Below, in pieces: positions 41,052 through 51,164 of a stretch of DNA of 64,000 nt. The translations under genes and the position numbers were made by a program. Position 1 is the stretch's first letter. The number at the start of each line of letters is the position of its first letter. The notes under the pieces are model-generated. The model was not told the DNA's origin and did no database searches. It was given only the letters and a program-made list of their open reading frames with translations. Source of the DNA: Nocardioides sp. YIM 152315 (GTDB lineage Bacteria > Actinomycetota > Actinomycetes > Propionibacteriales > Nocardioidaceae); contig NZ_JARGER010000042.1 of assembly GCF_029210375.1 (NCBI RefSeq), forward strand, positions 124,001 to 188,000, given 5' to 3'.

Positions 41052-42500
41052 ATGAGCGACGACCGCACCTCCGCCCTCACCAGCAGCGCGTACCAGCAGG
41101 CCCTCGAGGTGATCGCCTCGGTCGAGCCGCGGATCGCCGAGGCCACGCGCCAGGAGCTCGTCGACCAGCGAGGTTCGCTCAAGCTGATCGCCAGCGAGAA
41201 CTACGCCTCCCCGGCCGTGCTGCTCACCATGGGCACCTGGTTCAGCGACAAGTACGCCGAGGGCACGATCGGTCACCGCTTCTACGCCGGCTGCCAGAAC
41301 GTCGACACCGTCGAGAGCGTCGCCGCCGAGCACGCGCGCGAGCTCTTCAGCGCGCCGTACGCCTATGTCCAGCCGCACTCCGGGATCGACGCCAACCTGG
41401 TGGCGTTCTGGTCGATCCTCGCCCACCGGGTCGAAACGCCGGCGCTGGAGAGGCTCGGGGCCAAGAACGTCAACGAGCTCACCGAGGAGGACTGGGAGGG
41501 CCTGCGCCACGAGCTCGGCAACCAGCGCCTGCTCGGCATGTCGCTCGACGCGGGCGGCCACCTCACCCACGGCTTCCGCCCGAACATCAGCGGCAAGATG
41601 TTCCACCAGCAGCAGTACGGCACCGACCCCGAGACCGGGCTGCTCGACTACGAGGCGGTCGCGGCGAAGGCGCGCGAGTTCAAGCCGCTCGTGATCGTGG
41701 CCGGCTACTCGGCCTACCCCCGGCGCGTGAACTTCGCGAAGATGCGCGAGATCGCCGACGAGGTCGGCGCGACCCTGATGGTCGACATGGCGCACTTCGC
41801 CGGGCTGGTCGCCGGCAAGGTCTTCACCGGCGACGAGGACCCGGTGCCGCACGCCCACGTCACCACCACGACGACGCACAAGTCGCTGCGGGGGCCGCGG
41901 GGCGGCATGGTGCTGGCGCAGGAGGAGTACGCCGCGGACGTCGACCGCGGCTGCCCGATGGTGCTCGGTGGCCCGCTGTCGCACGTGATGGCCGCGAAGG
42001 CCGTCGCCCTCGCCGAGGCGCGCCGGCTGGAGTTCCGCACCTACGCCCAGCAGATCGCCGACAACGCCCAGTCGCTTGCCGCCGGCTTCCTGTCGCGGGG
42101 TGCGAACCTGGTCACCGGCGGCACCGACAACCACCTCGTGCTGCTCGACGTCTCGTCGTTCGGCCTCACCGGCCGGCAGGCGGAGTCGGCGCTGCTCGAT
42201 GCCGGCGTGGTCACCAATCGCAACTCGGTGCCGCGTGACCCGAACGGCGCCTGGTACACCTCCGGCATCCGGCTCGGCACCCCCGCGCTCACGACGCGCG
42301 GGTTCGGCCACGACGAGTTCGACGCCGTCGCGGAGCTGATCGTGCACGTCCTGCAGAACACCCAGCCGGGCACCACCAAGGACGGCAGGCCGTCGAGGGC
42401 GTCGTACACGCTCGGCGAGGGCGTGGCCGCCAAGGTCAAGGACGCCTCGGCCGAGATGCTCGACCGGCACCCGCTCTACCCCGGTCTCGACCTGGCCTGA
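41052..42500 (+). CDS. glyA: Serine hydroxymethyltransferase, long form
   Basis: This 482-residue PLP enzyme has SLKLIASENYAS at the active-site entrance and PLP lysine Lys277 in TTTTTHKSLRGPRGG. It interconverts serine and glycine with tetrahydrofolate. It carries an insertion around residues 125-195 (LGAKNVNELTEEDW ... GHLTHGFRPNISGKMFHQQ) compared with the 415-420-residue E. coli enzyme; this long form is common in Nocardioides-type actinobacteria. The gene ends just before a perfect bidirectional palindrome (42505-42531). It is divergent from the sir operon, linking serine/glycine with sulfur metabolism only by position. Confidence 0.94.
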   Translation: MSDDRTSALTSSAYQQALEVIASVEPRIAEATRQELVDQRGSLKLIASENYASPAVLLTMGTWFSDKYAEGTIGHRFYAGCQNVDTVESVAAEHARELFSAPYAYVQPHSGIDANLVAFWSILAHRVETPALERLGAKNVNELTEEDWEGLRHELGNQRLLGMSLDAGGHLTHGFRPNISGKMFHQQQYGTDPETGLLDYEAVAAKAREFKPLVIVAGYSAYPRRVNFAKMREIADEVGATLMVDMAHFAGLVAGKVFTGDEDPVPHAHVTTTTTHKSLRGPRGGMVLAQEEYAADVDRGCPMVLGGPLSHVMAAKAVALAEARRLEFRTYAQQIADNAQSLAAGFLSRGANLVTGGTDNHLVLLDVSSFGLTGRQAESALLDAGVVTNRNSVPRDPNGAWYTSGIRLGTPALTTRGFGHDEFDAVAELIVHVLQNTQPGTTKDGRPSRASYTLGEGVAAKVKDASAEMLDRHPLYPGLDLA

Positions 42501-42504
42501 CGAC

Positions 42505-42529
42505 GACCCGCCCGAAACTTTCGGGCGGG

Positions 42530-42531
<2 letters not shown>
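42505..42531. terminator. Perfect 13-bp palindrome, bidirectional terminator between glyA and the dehydrogenase gene
   Basis: GACCCGCCCGAAA (42505-42517) and TTTCGGGCGGGTC (42519-42531) are exact reverse complements around one base. It sits between convergent genes. Both strands end their stem in TTTC, a minimal U-run only, so it may act as a stable hairpin rather than a canonical intrinsic terminator. Confidence 0.7.
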
Positions 42532-43588
<1,057 letters not shown>

Positions 43589-43590
43589 GG

Positions 43591-45207
43591 TCAGACCAGC
43601 CCGATGGCGGCGGCCATCACCGGCACGAAGATCACGATGAGGATCGCGCCGATGACGTCGAAGGAGGCGCCGGTGCGGATCATCGTCGTGATCGGCACCG
43701 TGCCGGAGCCGTAGACGACGGCGTTCTGCGGGGTCGAGACCGGGAGCATGAACCCGAACGACGCCGCGAACGTGGCCGCCAGCGCCGGCACGAGCGGGTT
43801 GACGTCGGCCGCCATCGCGATCGGGATGACGATCGGCACGACCACCGCCGCGGACGCGGTGTTGCTGGTGGTCTCGGAGACCAGGATCGCCAGGATGACC
43901 GCGAAGACGGTGATCCACAGGACGCTCGAGAGGCCGAGGGCGTCGGAGGCGCCGTTGCCGAGGGTCTCGGCGAGACCGGTGTCGGCCAGCAGGCTGCCGA
44001 AGATGATGCCGGTGCCGAAGAGCACGACGGTGCCCCAGTCGATCTTCGCGGCGTCGCTCCACCGGAGGGTGAACTCGCGCTCCTCCCACTTCGTGGGGAG
44101 CACGAAGAGCAGCGAGGCGCCGAGCACCGCGACCACGCCCTCGTCGAGCCGGCCGCTGACGGTCTCGTAGGCGCTGGACTCCGTGCCGGCGGCCAGCGCG
44201 ACGATGCCCGGCACGATCCAGAGCGTCACCGTGATGCCGAAGGCGATCAGCGTGTTGCGCTCGGCGATCGACATCCGGCCGAGCTTGGCCTTCTCCTCCC
44301 GGACGTAGTCGTCGACGCCCTCGAGGTGGCGGGTCTCCGGGCGGTTGAGGAGCAGGATGACGACGGCGAGCGCGACGAACATCAGCGCGCAGATGGGCAG
44401 CGCCATCAGCACCCAGTCGAGGAAGGCGATCCGCTCGCCGGTGGCCTCCTCGATCAGGCCGCGCCCGATCAGGTTGGGCGGGGAGCCGACCGGGGTGAGC
44501 AGCCCGCCGACGCTGGCGCCGTAGGCCAGCATCAGCATCAGCGCGGCCCCCACCCGCAGCCGGAGCGGATCGAAGTCCTCGGCGACCTCGCCGCGCGACT
44601 GCAGGAGCTTGGCGATCACCGTCAGGATGCCGATCGCCGTCGGCAGCAGCATCGCGACGGTCGCGGTGTTGGAGACGAACGCCGACAGGGCGCTGGTGAT
44701 CAGCCCGAAGGCGATGACGACCCGGATCGTGGAGTTGCCGATCCCGGGCAGGTTGAGCACGAACATCGCGAAGCGTTGCGCCACACCGTGCTTGAGCATC
44801 GCCTGCGCGAGGATGAACGCGCCGATGAAGGTGAACACGGTCGAGGAGCCGAACGGCACCAGCGCCTCGTCGGCGGTGACCACGCCGAGCAGCACGATGG
44901 CGACGATGCCGATGAAGCCGCCGATCGGGATCGGCACCGCCTCGGTGATCCAGAGGACGATCACGCCGAGCAGCACCGCGGCCAGCTTGTGCTGCTGGTC
45001 CTCGAGGTCGAGGGGGAGCAGCAGGAAGACGATCGTCACGAGAGGGGCGAGCGCCAGCCCCACGGTGCGCCGCGCCTTCTCGAAGCGCTCCTCGCGCTCG
45101 GAGAGCTGCTGCTCGCCGAGGCTCCGGTAGGTGGCGTTGTCGAGGAACGCCCGGTCGACGTCGGTGCGACGCCCCCCGCCCTCGGTGTTGCGCTGCGTGG
45201 TCGACAT
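43591..45207 (-). CDS. SLC13/DASS family sodium:dicarboxylate symporter
   Basis: This 538-residue permease has about eleven to twelve spans, an N-terminal cytosolic extension of 50 residues, and the two SNT-type motifs of the family: SNTATVAMLLPTAIG in the first half and ETTSNTASAAVVVP in the second. The C-terminal part contains MLPVSTPQNAVVYGSG. Likely cargo is malate, tartrate, succinate or a related dicarboxylate, matched to the dehydrogenase downstream. ATG 45207 has GGAGG 6 nt upstream. A 20-bp palindrome 15 nt upstream should control it. Confidence 0.9.
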   Translation of the reverse strand: MSTTQRNTEGGGRRTDVDRAFLDNATYRSLGEQQLSEREERFEKARRTVGLALAPLVTIVFLLLPLDLEDQQHKLAAVLLGVIVLWITEAVPIPIGGFIGIVAIVLLGVVTADEALVPFGSSTVFTFIGAFILAQAMLKHGVAQRFAMFVLNLPGIGNSTIRVVIAFGLITSALSAFVSNTATVAMLLPTAIGILTVIAKLLQSRGEVAEDFDPLRLRVGAALMLMLAYGASVGGLLTPVGSPPNLIGRGLIEEATGERIAFLDWVLMALPICALMFVALAVVILLLNRPETRHLEGVDDYVREEKAKLGRMSIAERNTLIAFGITVTLWIVPGIVALAAGTESSAYETVSGRLDEGVVAVLGASLLFVLPTKWEEREFTLRWSDAAKIDWGTVVLFGTGIIFGSLLADTGLAETLGNGASDALGLSSVLWITVFAVILAILVSETTSNTASAAVVVPIVIPIAMAADVNPLVPALAATFAASFGFMLPVSTPQNAVVYGSGTVPITTMIRTGASFDVIGAILIVIFVPVMAAAIGLV

Positions 45208-45221
45208 CGGGCACCTCCGCC

Positions 45222-45241
45222 TGTGTGGTCTAGACCACACA
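45222..45241. promoter_or_regulatory. 20-bp perfect palindromic operator, GntR (FadR/FCD)-type
   Basis: TGTGTGGTCTAGACCACACA is a perfect palindrome directly upstream of the permease gene. Its core TGGTCTAGACCA fits the TGGTN(2-3)ACCA consensus of FadR-subfamily GntR regulators of carboxylate uptake (LldR, DctR-like). No such regulator is encoded in this window. Confidence 0.75.
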
Positions 45242-45293
45242 GGGCCGTACCCGGCTGCGGTGCGGCGAAACCCTCGACCGCGTGGGCGGCGGA

Positions 45294-46934
45294 TCAGACC
45301 ACCGGTGTCGCGCGCTCCACGATCGCCCGCAGGTCGCCGCCGTCGAGGGTGCCGAAGACGCCGTCGTACGCCGTGCCGAGGCGCGAGGCGCAGAAGGAGT
45401 CGGCGACCTCGGCGGGGGAGTGCCGCACCAGCAGTGAGCCCTGCAGGCACAGGGCCATCCGCATGGCCAGCCGGCGCGCGTTGACCTCCAGCGACGCGGG
45501 CTCGCCCATCAGCGACCCGATGAGCGCGAGCGTGTCCTCGACCGCGCGGTCGAGGTGGGCGTCGCCACCCCGGGCCCGGCCGACCTCGGTGATCCAGGCG
45601 TCGAGCACCTCCGGCTCGCGGCCCAGCGCGCGGAGCACGTCGAGGGCGTTGACGTTGCCCGACCCCTCCCACACGGAGTTGAGCGGCGCCTCGCGGTAGA
45701 GCAGCGGCAGGCCCGACTCCTCGACGTACCCGTTGCCGCCGAGGCACTCCAGGGCCTCCGCCACGAGCGCGGGCGTGCGCTTGCAGACCCAGAACTTCGA
45801 CAGCGGGAGCGCGATTCGGCGCAGCGCCGCCTCGTAGGGGTCGGCGATGCCGTCGACGGCGGCCGCGAGCCGGATCGCCAGGGCCGTCGCGGCCTCGGCC
45901 TCGATCGCCAGGTCGGCAAGCACGTTCCGCATCAGCGGCTTGTCGATCAGCGGCGAGCCGAACGCCGAGCGGTGCGCGGCGTGCCACGTGGCCTCGTTGA
46001 CCGCGCGCCGCATCAGCGACGCCGAGCCGAGCACGCAGTCGAGCCGGGTCGCGGCGACCATCTCGATGATCGTGCGCACCCCGCGGCCCTCGTCGCCGAG
46101 GCGCCGCGCGACGGTGCCGTCGAGCTCGAGCTCCGACGACGCGTTCGACCGGTTGCCGAGCTTGTCCTTGAGGCGCACGACGTCGAGCCGGTTGCGGGTG
46201 CCGTCGGGGAGCACCCGCGGCACCACGAAGCACGTCACGCCGCCAGGAGCCTGGGCGAGCACGAGGAAGACGTCATTCATCGGCGCCGAGGTGAACCACT
46301 TGTGGCCGTGCAGGGTGTACTCGCCCTCCACGGAGGTACGCCGCGCCTCGGTGACGTTGGCGCGGACGTCGGAGCCGCCCTGCTTCTCGGTCATGCCCAT
46401 CCCGGCGAGCGCGCCGAGCTTCTGCGAGGCGACCCGGAGGCCGGGGTCGTAGCGCAGCGACGCCAGCAGGGGCGTCCACTCCTTGGCGATCGCGTCGCCG
46501 CGGAGAGCCGGCACGGCGGCGTACGTCATCGAGATCGGGCACCCGTGGCCCGGCTCGGTGTGCGACCACGCCATGAAGCCGGCCGCGCGCCGCACGTGTG
46601 CGTGCGGGGAGTCCGACTCCCACGGCGCCGCGGCCAGGCCCTGCGACACCGCGCGGTCCATCAGCCAGTGCCACGAGGGGTGGAACTGCACCTCGTCGAT
46701 CCGGTGCCCATAGCGGTCGTAGGGCGTCAACCGCGGGTGAAACTCGTTGGCGAGCATGCCGTGCTCGCGGGCCTCGGCCGTGCCGGCCAGCGCCCCGATG
46801 GGAGCCACGTCGTCGACGACCTCGGCGGTGGCGTGGCGGGTGATCGCCTCCACCAGCGCGGCGTCGCCCGTGACGATGTTGTGACCAACGAGCGGGGGCG
46901 CCTGGTTCGTGGCTACCCGGATGTCGGAACCCAT
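45294..46934 (-). CDS. AidB-like acyl-CoA dehydrogenase
   Basis: This 546-residue flavoprotein has the AidB-type N-terminal helical extension (NQAPPLVGHNIVTGDAALVE). The acyl-CoA dehydrogenase FAD motifs are present (MGMTEKQGGSDVRANVTEA, HKWFTSAPMNDVFLV) along with the C-terminal ALECLGGNGYVEESGLPLLY. AidB in E. coli is part of the adaptive response to alkylation, with weak isovaleryl-CoA dehydrogenase activity. ada or alkB genes are absent here. ATG 46934 has TACCGT 6 nt upstream, overlapping the divergent yihY-type promoter. Confidence 0.9.
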   Translation of the reverse strand: MGSDIRVATNQAPPLVGHNIVTGDAALVEAITRHATAEVVDDVAPIGALAGTAEAREHGMLANEFHPRLTPYDRYGHRIDEVQFHPSWHWLMDRAVSQGLAAAPWESDSPHAHVRRAAGFMAWSHTEPGHGCPISMTYAAVPALRGDAIAKEWTPLLASLRYDPGLRVASQKLGALAGMGMTEKQGGSDVRANVTEARRTSVEGEYTLHGHKWFTSAPMNDVFLVLAQAPGGVTCFVVPRVLPDGTRNRLDVVRLKDKLGNRSNASSELELDGTVARRLGDEGRGVRTIIEMVAATRLDCVLGSASLMRRAVNEATWHAAHRSAFGSPLIDKPLMRNVLADLAIEAEAATALAIRLAAAVDGIADPYEAALRRIALPLSKFWVCKRTPALVAEALECLGGNGYVEESGLPLLYREAPLNSVWEGSGNVNALDVLRALGREPEVLDAWITEVGRARGGDAHLDRAVEDTLALIGSLMGEPASLEVNARRLAMRMALCLQGSLLVRHSPAEVADSFCASRLGTAYDGVFGTLDGGDLRAIVERATPVV

Positions 46935-46939
46935 GTGTC

Positions 46940-46946
46940 TACGGTA
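46940..46946. promoter_or_regulatory. Overlapping divergent -10 hexamers for the AidB-like and YihY-type genes
   Basis: Plus strand TACGGT (46940-46945) is 6 nt before ATG 46952. Minus strand TACCGT (complement of 46941-46946) is 6 nt before ATG 46934. The two start codons are only 17 nt apart and five of the six -10 bases are shared. Confidence 0.65.
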
Positions 46947-46951
46947 GGTCC

Positions 46952-47944
46952 ATGCCCCCGGCGGAGCGCGCGCAGTCCCAGCAGCACGCGCCCTCGCGGA
47001 CCCTCCAGGCGACCGTGGTCGAGTGGCTGCGGCGTACCCGTGCGGTGCTGTGGCGGCTTGTCGTCGCGACGGTGGGCTCGTGCCTGCGCTACCGGGTCAC
47101 CGGGCTGGCGGCCGAGGCCGCCTTCTTCGCCGTGCTGTCGGTGCCGCCGCTGATCTTCGCGATGGCCGGTGCGATCGGATTCGTCACCGACCAGTTCAGC
47201 CCGGCCCAGGTCGCCGACGTGCGCACCGCGGTCATCGACCTCTCCGAGCAGGCGCTCACCGAGGGCGCGGTGCACAAGATCATCGAGCCCACGATCAACG
47301 ACGTCCTCGAGGGCGGGCGCTTCGACGTGATCTCGCTCGGCTTCGTGCTCGCCCTGTGGTCGGGCTCGCGCGCGCTGCACGTCTTCGTCGACACCATCAC
47401 GATCATGCACGGGCTCGGCGGGCAGCGGGGGATCGTCCGCGCCCGGGCACTCTCGTTCGTCCTCTACGTGGTGGCGATGGTGCTGGCCGTCTTCATGGTG
47501 CCGCTGGTGGTCGCCGGTCCCGACCTGGTCGAGCACTGGCTGCCGGAGCGCCTCGACCTCCTCGTGGCCTTCTACTGGCCGGTCGTCATCCTGATCAGCA
47601 TCTGCTTCCTGGCGACGCTCTACCACGTCTCCGTGCCGGCGCGGACCAACTGGAGCTTCAACCTGCCGGGCGCGACGTTCACGCTCTTCTGCTGGATCGT
47701 CGGGTCCTACCTGCTGCGCTGGTTCCTGACCGTCACCGCGGCCGACTCGCGCTCGATCTACGGCCCGCTCGCCGCACCGATCGCCGTGCTGCTCTGGCTC
47801 TATCTGGTCTCGATCGCGGTGCTGATCGGGGCCGCCGTGAACGCGGCGTTCGACACGGTCTTCCCACAGTCCTCGACGATGCTGGCGCGGTCCGAGCTCG
47901 TGCAACGGCTGCGTCGCATCGGCTCGCGACCCGAGACGGACTAG
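46952..47944 (+). CDS. YihY/virulence factor BrkB family membrane protein
   Basis: This 330-residue protein has six predicted spans. The family signature GLAAEAAFFAVLSVPPLIFA lies near residues 52-71, and later segments read VPARTNWSFNLPGATFTLFC and APIAVLLWLYLVSIAVLIGA. Earlier names (RNase BN, BrkB) are not supported functionally. The C-terminal 35 residues are cytosolic and basic. Start ATG 46952 follows TACGGT by 6 nt. Its TAG stop forms part of the -10 of the next gene. Confidence 0.87.
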   Translation: MPPAERAQSQQHAPSRTLQATVVEWLRRTRAVLWRLVVATVGSCLRYRVTGLAAEAAFFAVLSVPPLIFAMAGAIGFVTDQFSPAQVADVRTAVIDLSEQALTEGAVHKIIEPTINDVLEGGRFDVISLGFVLALWSGSRALHVFVDTITIMHGLGGQRGIVRARALSFVLYVVAMVLAVFMVPLVVAGPDLVEHWLPERLDLLVAFYWPVVILISICFLATLYHVSVPARTNWSFNLPGATFTLFCWIVGSYLLRWFLTVTAADSRSIYGPLAAPIAVLLWLYLVSIAVLIGAAVNAAFDTVFPQSSTMLARSELVQRLRRIGSRPETD

Positions 47945-47947
47945 ATT
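47942..47947 (+). promoter_or_regulatory. Leaderless-type -10 of the potassium channel gene, containing the upstream stop codon
   Basis: TAGATT begins with the TAG stop of the YihY-type gene and lies 7 nt before the GTG at 47955. Confidence 0.55.
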
Positions 47948-47954
47948 CACGCGC

Positions 47955-49061
47955 GTGGCCGACGACTCCAACGACATCACCCAGGGCCGCACCCGGGGGA
48001 AGGTCTCCCTCCCCGACCCGGCGCGCTCGCCCTGGTGGGAGATGAGCCGCCGGCTGCTGCTGGCGGTCGGGATCCTCGTCGGCACCGTGCTGCTGGTCTA
48101 CCTCGACCGCGCCGCCTACCGCGACGGCAACGACCCGGCCCACGACTACGCCGTCGACCTGGTCGACTCGATCTACTACACGACGGTCACGCTGAGCACG
48201 ACCGGGTACGGCGACATCGCGCCGGTCGAGCCGCACGCCCGGTTGATCAACGCGTTCGTCATCACCCCGCTCCGCATCGCTTTCCTGGTGCTGCTGATCG
48301 GGACCACCCTGGAGGTGCTCGCCTCGCAGGGCCGCGAGCTGTTCCGCATCGCCCGCTGGAGGAAGCACATGGGATCCCACGTGGTCGTCATCGGCTACGG
48401 CACCAAGGGCCGGGCCGCCGTCGGCACCCTCGTCAACAACGGCCTCGACCGGGAGTCGATCGTCGTGGTCGACCCGGGCGCCGCTGCCCTCCAGGAGGCG
48501 CACGCCGACGGGCTCGCGGTCGTCACGGGCGACGCCACGCGTCGCGACGTGCTCCGCCGGGCCGGCGTCGGCGAGGCCGAGCAGGTGATCATCACGACCA
48601 ACCGGGACGACTCCAACGTCCTCGCCACGCTCACCGTGCGTCAGCTGAACCGCGACGTGTGGATCGTCGTCGCGGCCCGCGAGCAGGAGAACGTGCCACT
48701 CATGCGCCAGTCCGGCGCCAACTCCGTCATCACCTCCTCCGATGCCGTGGGCCGGCTGCTGGGCCTCTCGTCGCTGTCGCCGATGCTCGGCCAGGTGATG
48801 GAGGACCTGCTGACCTACGGCGAGGGTCTCGAGGTCGCCGAGCGCGACCTGATCGTCTCCGAGGTCGGCAAGCAGCCCCAGCAGCTGCCCGACCAGGTCA
48901 TCGCGGTCGTGCGCGACGAGCGCGTCTACCGCTACTTCGACCCCGTCGTCACCCAGCTCGCCCGCGGCGACCGACTGATCGTCGTACGCCCCGCGCGGGA
49001 GCTGCCGTGGGCGCCCCGCCCCGGCACCCACGACGAGGACTTCGCCACAGACGACGCCTGA
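47955..49061 (+). CDS. Two-span potassium channel with RCK (TrkA-N/TrkA-C) domains
   Basis: This 368-residue protein has two spans (about 33-51 and 95-115) around a pore helix and the selectivity filter TTGYGDIAP near residue 86. The cytosolic part has an RCK/TrkA-N Rossmann domain (VVVIGYGTKGRAAV; NRDDSNVLATLTVRQLN) and a TrkA-C-like end. This is the MthK/Kch type, gated by nucleotide, Ca2+ or redox ligands. The GTG start is fixed by TAGATT 7 nt upstream. It is probably transcribed independently of its neighbours. Confidence 0.92.
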   Translation: MADDSNDITQGRTRGKVSLPDPARSPWWEMSRRLLLAVGILVGTVLLVYLDRAAYRDGNDPAHDYAVDLVDSIYYTTVTLSTTGYGDIAPVEPHARLINAFVITPLRIAFLVLLIGTTLEVLASQGRELFRIARWRKHMGSHVVVIGYGTKGRAAVGTLVNNGLDRESIVVVDPGAAALQEAHADGLAVVTGDATRRDVLRRAGVGEAEQVIITTNRDDSNVLATLTVRQLNRDVWIVVAAREQENVPLMRQSGANSVITSSDAVGRLLGLSSLSPMLGQVMEDLLTYGEGLEVAERDLIVSEVGKQPQQLPDQVIAVVRDERVYRYFDPVVTQLARGDRLIVVRPARELPWAPRPGTHDEDFATDDA

Positions 49062-49098
49062 ATCGCGAGAACCGCACCACGCGGCGCGCGCCGCCCAC

Positions 49099-49104
49099 TA
49101 GCCT
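49099..49104 (+). promoter_or_regulatory. Leaderless-type -10 of the MASE1 kinase gene
   Basis: TAGCCT lies 7 nt before the GTG at 49112. Confidence 0.55.
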
Positions 49105-49111
49105 GCGGGAC

Positions 49112-51151
49112 GTGGGTGGGGGCCTGGGTGCCGGCGCGCTGCCGGACGTCCGGATGGGGCCGCGTGCGTATGTCGGCCTCGCCGGTGCTGTGTGCTTCGC
49201 GGTCGTCGTCGCCGCGTCGGCCCTGGTGACCCACCGCGACGACTTCGTCGGCTTCGGCTTCGGCGACCTGTGGCCCGCGGGCGGTCTGCCGATCGTGTGG
49301 CTGATGCTCCGCGGTGCGCGGGTGCCGTCGATCGACACCGTGCTGCTGGGCGCCGCGGCCCTCGCCGCCAACCTGATCGCCGGCGCCGACACCGACCTGG
49401 CGGCGGTCTTCGCGGTCGCGAACACCGTCCAGTGCTGGGTGGCCGTCCTCCTCCTGCGTCGGTGGTGTGGCGAGCTGTGGGGCTTCGGCGGGGAGCGCGC
49501 GATCTCCCGACCGCGCGACGTCGCCCGCCTGGGCGCGGCGCTCTGCCTCGCCACGGCGGTCGGTACGACGCTGGGCAGTGCCGCGGCGGCGTACCTGCCC
49601 GGCGCGGACGTCGCCCTCGAGCCCGTCGCGAGCGGACTGTGGTTCGGGCGCAACCTCGCGAGCGCCCTGATGGTGGTCGCCCTCGCCGTGCTGCTCGGCC
49701 ATCGCCTGGCGAGCGCGCCGCCGCGTCCGTCCCTGCGCGGTGCGGACGCCCGGCCGGCCGAGCTGGTGGTCGCGATCCTCTTCACGATCGCGACGTACGG
49801 GCTGGCGTTCCGGTTCGACGAGCTCCCGCTCGCGTTCCCGCTGCTCGCGGCGACCGTCTGGTTCGGCGCGCGCTTCTCGACCCTGCTGAGCGCCGCACAC
49901 TCCTTCGTCGTCGGCATCGCGACCGCACTGCTGACCCTGGGCGGCCTCGGCCCGTTCGCCGACGTCGCCGACACCGATCTCGGGTTCATGATCGCCCAGT
50001 TCTACGTCGCCACCATCGCCGTGACCGGGCTCGCGATCGCGACCGGCCGCGACGAGCGACAGGCGCTCGCCGACGACCTGCGCCAGGCCCAGGAGGACGC
50101 CGTCTACGAGGCGAGCATGCGCGCCGCCGTCATCGGATCGATGGTCGAGGGCGTGCTGGTGGTCGACGAGGCCGGCGAGCTCCTCGTCCGCAACGCCGCC
50201 GCGGGCCGGATCCTGGGACTCGGCGACGAGCTCGGCAGCGACGTGCAGTTCTCGCTGAGCAGCTGGACGCTCGACGGCGTGCAGCTGACCGACGACGAGC
50301 GCGCGACGACCCGCGCCCTGCGCGGCGAGACCGTCGAGGGCGAGCTGGTCGTCGTCCGCGTCGCCGACGTGGGCGAGCGGGTGCTCACGATCTCCGCCGT
50401 GCCGCTGCCCCGCGACGAGGCCCACCACCGGGCACGTGCCCTGCTGCTGCTCCGCGACACGACGACCGAGCACACCCACCGTGAGGAGCTCGCGGCCTTC
50501 GCCGGCGTGGTCGCCCACGACCTGCGCAACCCGCTGGCCGCGATCGACGGGTGGACGGAGATGATCGCCGACGAGCTCGACACCGGTCGGCTCGACACCG
50601 ACCTGGCGCGCGAGTTCGTCTCCCGGGTGCGGTCGTCGTCGCGGCGGATGCGGGAGCTGATCCGCGACCTGCTCGCCCACGCGACCAGCGGGTCGCGCGC
50701 CCTCGCCGTCTCGCGCGTCGACGTCACCGCGATCGTGCACGAGGTCGCCTCCGCCCGCCACGTCGGCGGCCTCGTGAGCGCCGAGCCCGTGCCCGCCGTG
50801 CACGCCGACCCCGTCCTCGTCCGCCAGGTGCTCGACAACCTGATCGGCAACGCCGTCAAGTACGTCGCGCCGGGGGAGGAGCCCGAGATCGCCGTGCGCG
50901 GCAGGCGCGTCGACGCCCGCCTGGTCGCGGTCGAGGTCGTCGACCACGGCATCGGCGTACCTGCGGCGGACCGCGAGCGGATCTTCGACGAGTTCCACCG
51001 CGCGCACCACCGCGAGTACGAGGGCAGCGGCCTGGGCCTCTCGATCGTCCGCCGCATCGTGACCCGCCACGGCGGCACCATCGCGGCGCTGCCCAACCCC
51101 GCGGGCCAGGGCTCGGTCTTCCGCTTCACCCTCCCGGCGTACGACGCCTGA
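49112..51151 (+). CDS. Sensor histidine kinase with MASE1-like membrane domain and PAS domain
   Basis: This 679-residue kinase has eight or so hydrophobic segments to about residue 310, resembling MASE1 (FGFGDLWPAGGLPIVWLML; FWFGRNLASALMVVALA-like segments). A PAS domain follows (about 335-440: AAVIGSMVEGVLVVDEAGEL). HisKA has AFAGVVAHDLRNPLAAIDGW, and HATPase has DNLIGNAVKYVAPGEE and GSGLGLSIVRRIV. There is no response regulator gene beside it, so it is an orphan kinase. The GTG at 49112 follows TAGCCT by 7 nt. The much longer upstream frame overlaps the channel gene and was rejected. Confidence 0.88.
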   Translation: MGGGLGAGALPDVRMGPRAYVGLAGAVCFAVVVAASALVTHRDDFVGFGFGDLWPAGGLPIVWLMLRGARVPSIDTVLLGAAALAANLIAGADTDLAAVFAVANTVQCWVAVLLLRRWCGELWGFGGERAISRPRDVARLGAALCLATAVGTTLGSAAAAYLPGADVALEPVASGLWFGRNLASALMVVALAVLLGHRLASAPPRPSLRGADARPAELVVAILFTIATYGLAFRFDELPLAFPLLAATVWFGARFSTLLSAAHSFVVGIATALLTLGGLGPFADVADTDLGFMIAQFYVATIAVTGLAIATGRDERQALADDLRQAQEDAVYEASMRAAVIGSMVEGVLVVDEAGELLVRNAAAGRILGLGDELGSDVQFSLSSWTLDGVQLTDDERATTRALRGETVEGELVVVRVADVGERVLTISAVPLPRDEAHHRARALLLLRDTTTEHTHREELAAFAGVVAHDLRNPLAAIDGWTEMIADELDTGRLDTDLAREFVSRVRSSSRRMRELIRDLLAHATSGSRALAVSRVDVTAIVHEVASARHVGGLVSAEPVPAVHADPVLVRQVLDNLIGNAVKYVAPGEEPEIAVRGRRVDARLVAVEVVDHGIGVPAADRERIFDEFHRAHHREYEGSGLGLSIVRRIVTRHGGTIAALPNPAGQGSVFRFTLPAYDA

Positions 51152-51164
51152 GCGGTGGGACCGG

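Noticed and set aside
43591..46233. 880-residue frame fusing the permease to an upstream arginine-rich region
   Set aside because: The extra 340 residues are an alternative frame of the AidB-like gene. The permease begins at 45207 with a good ribosome-binding site.
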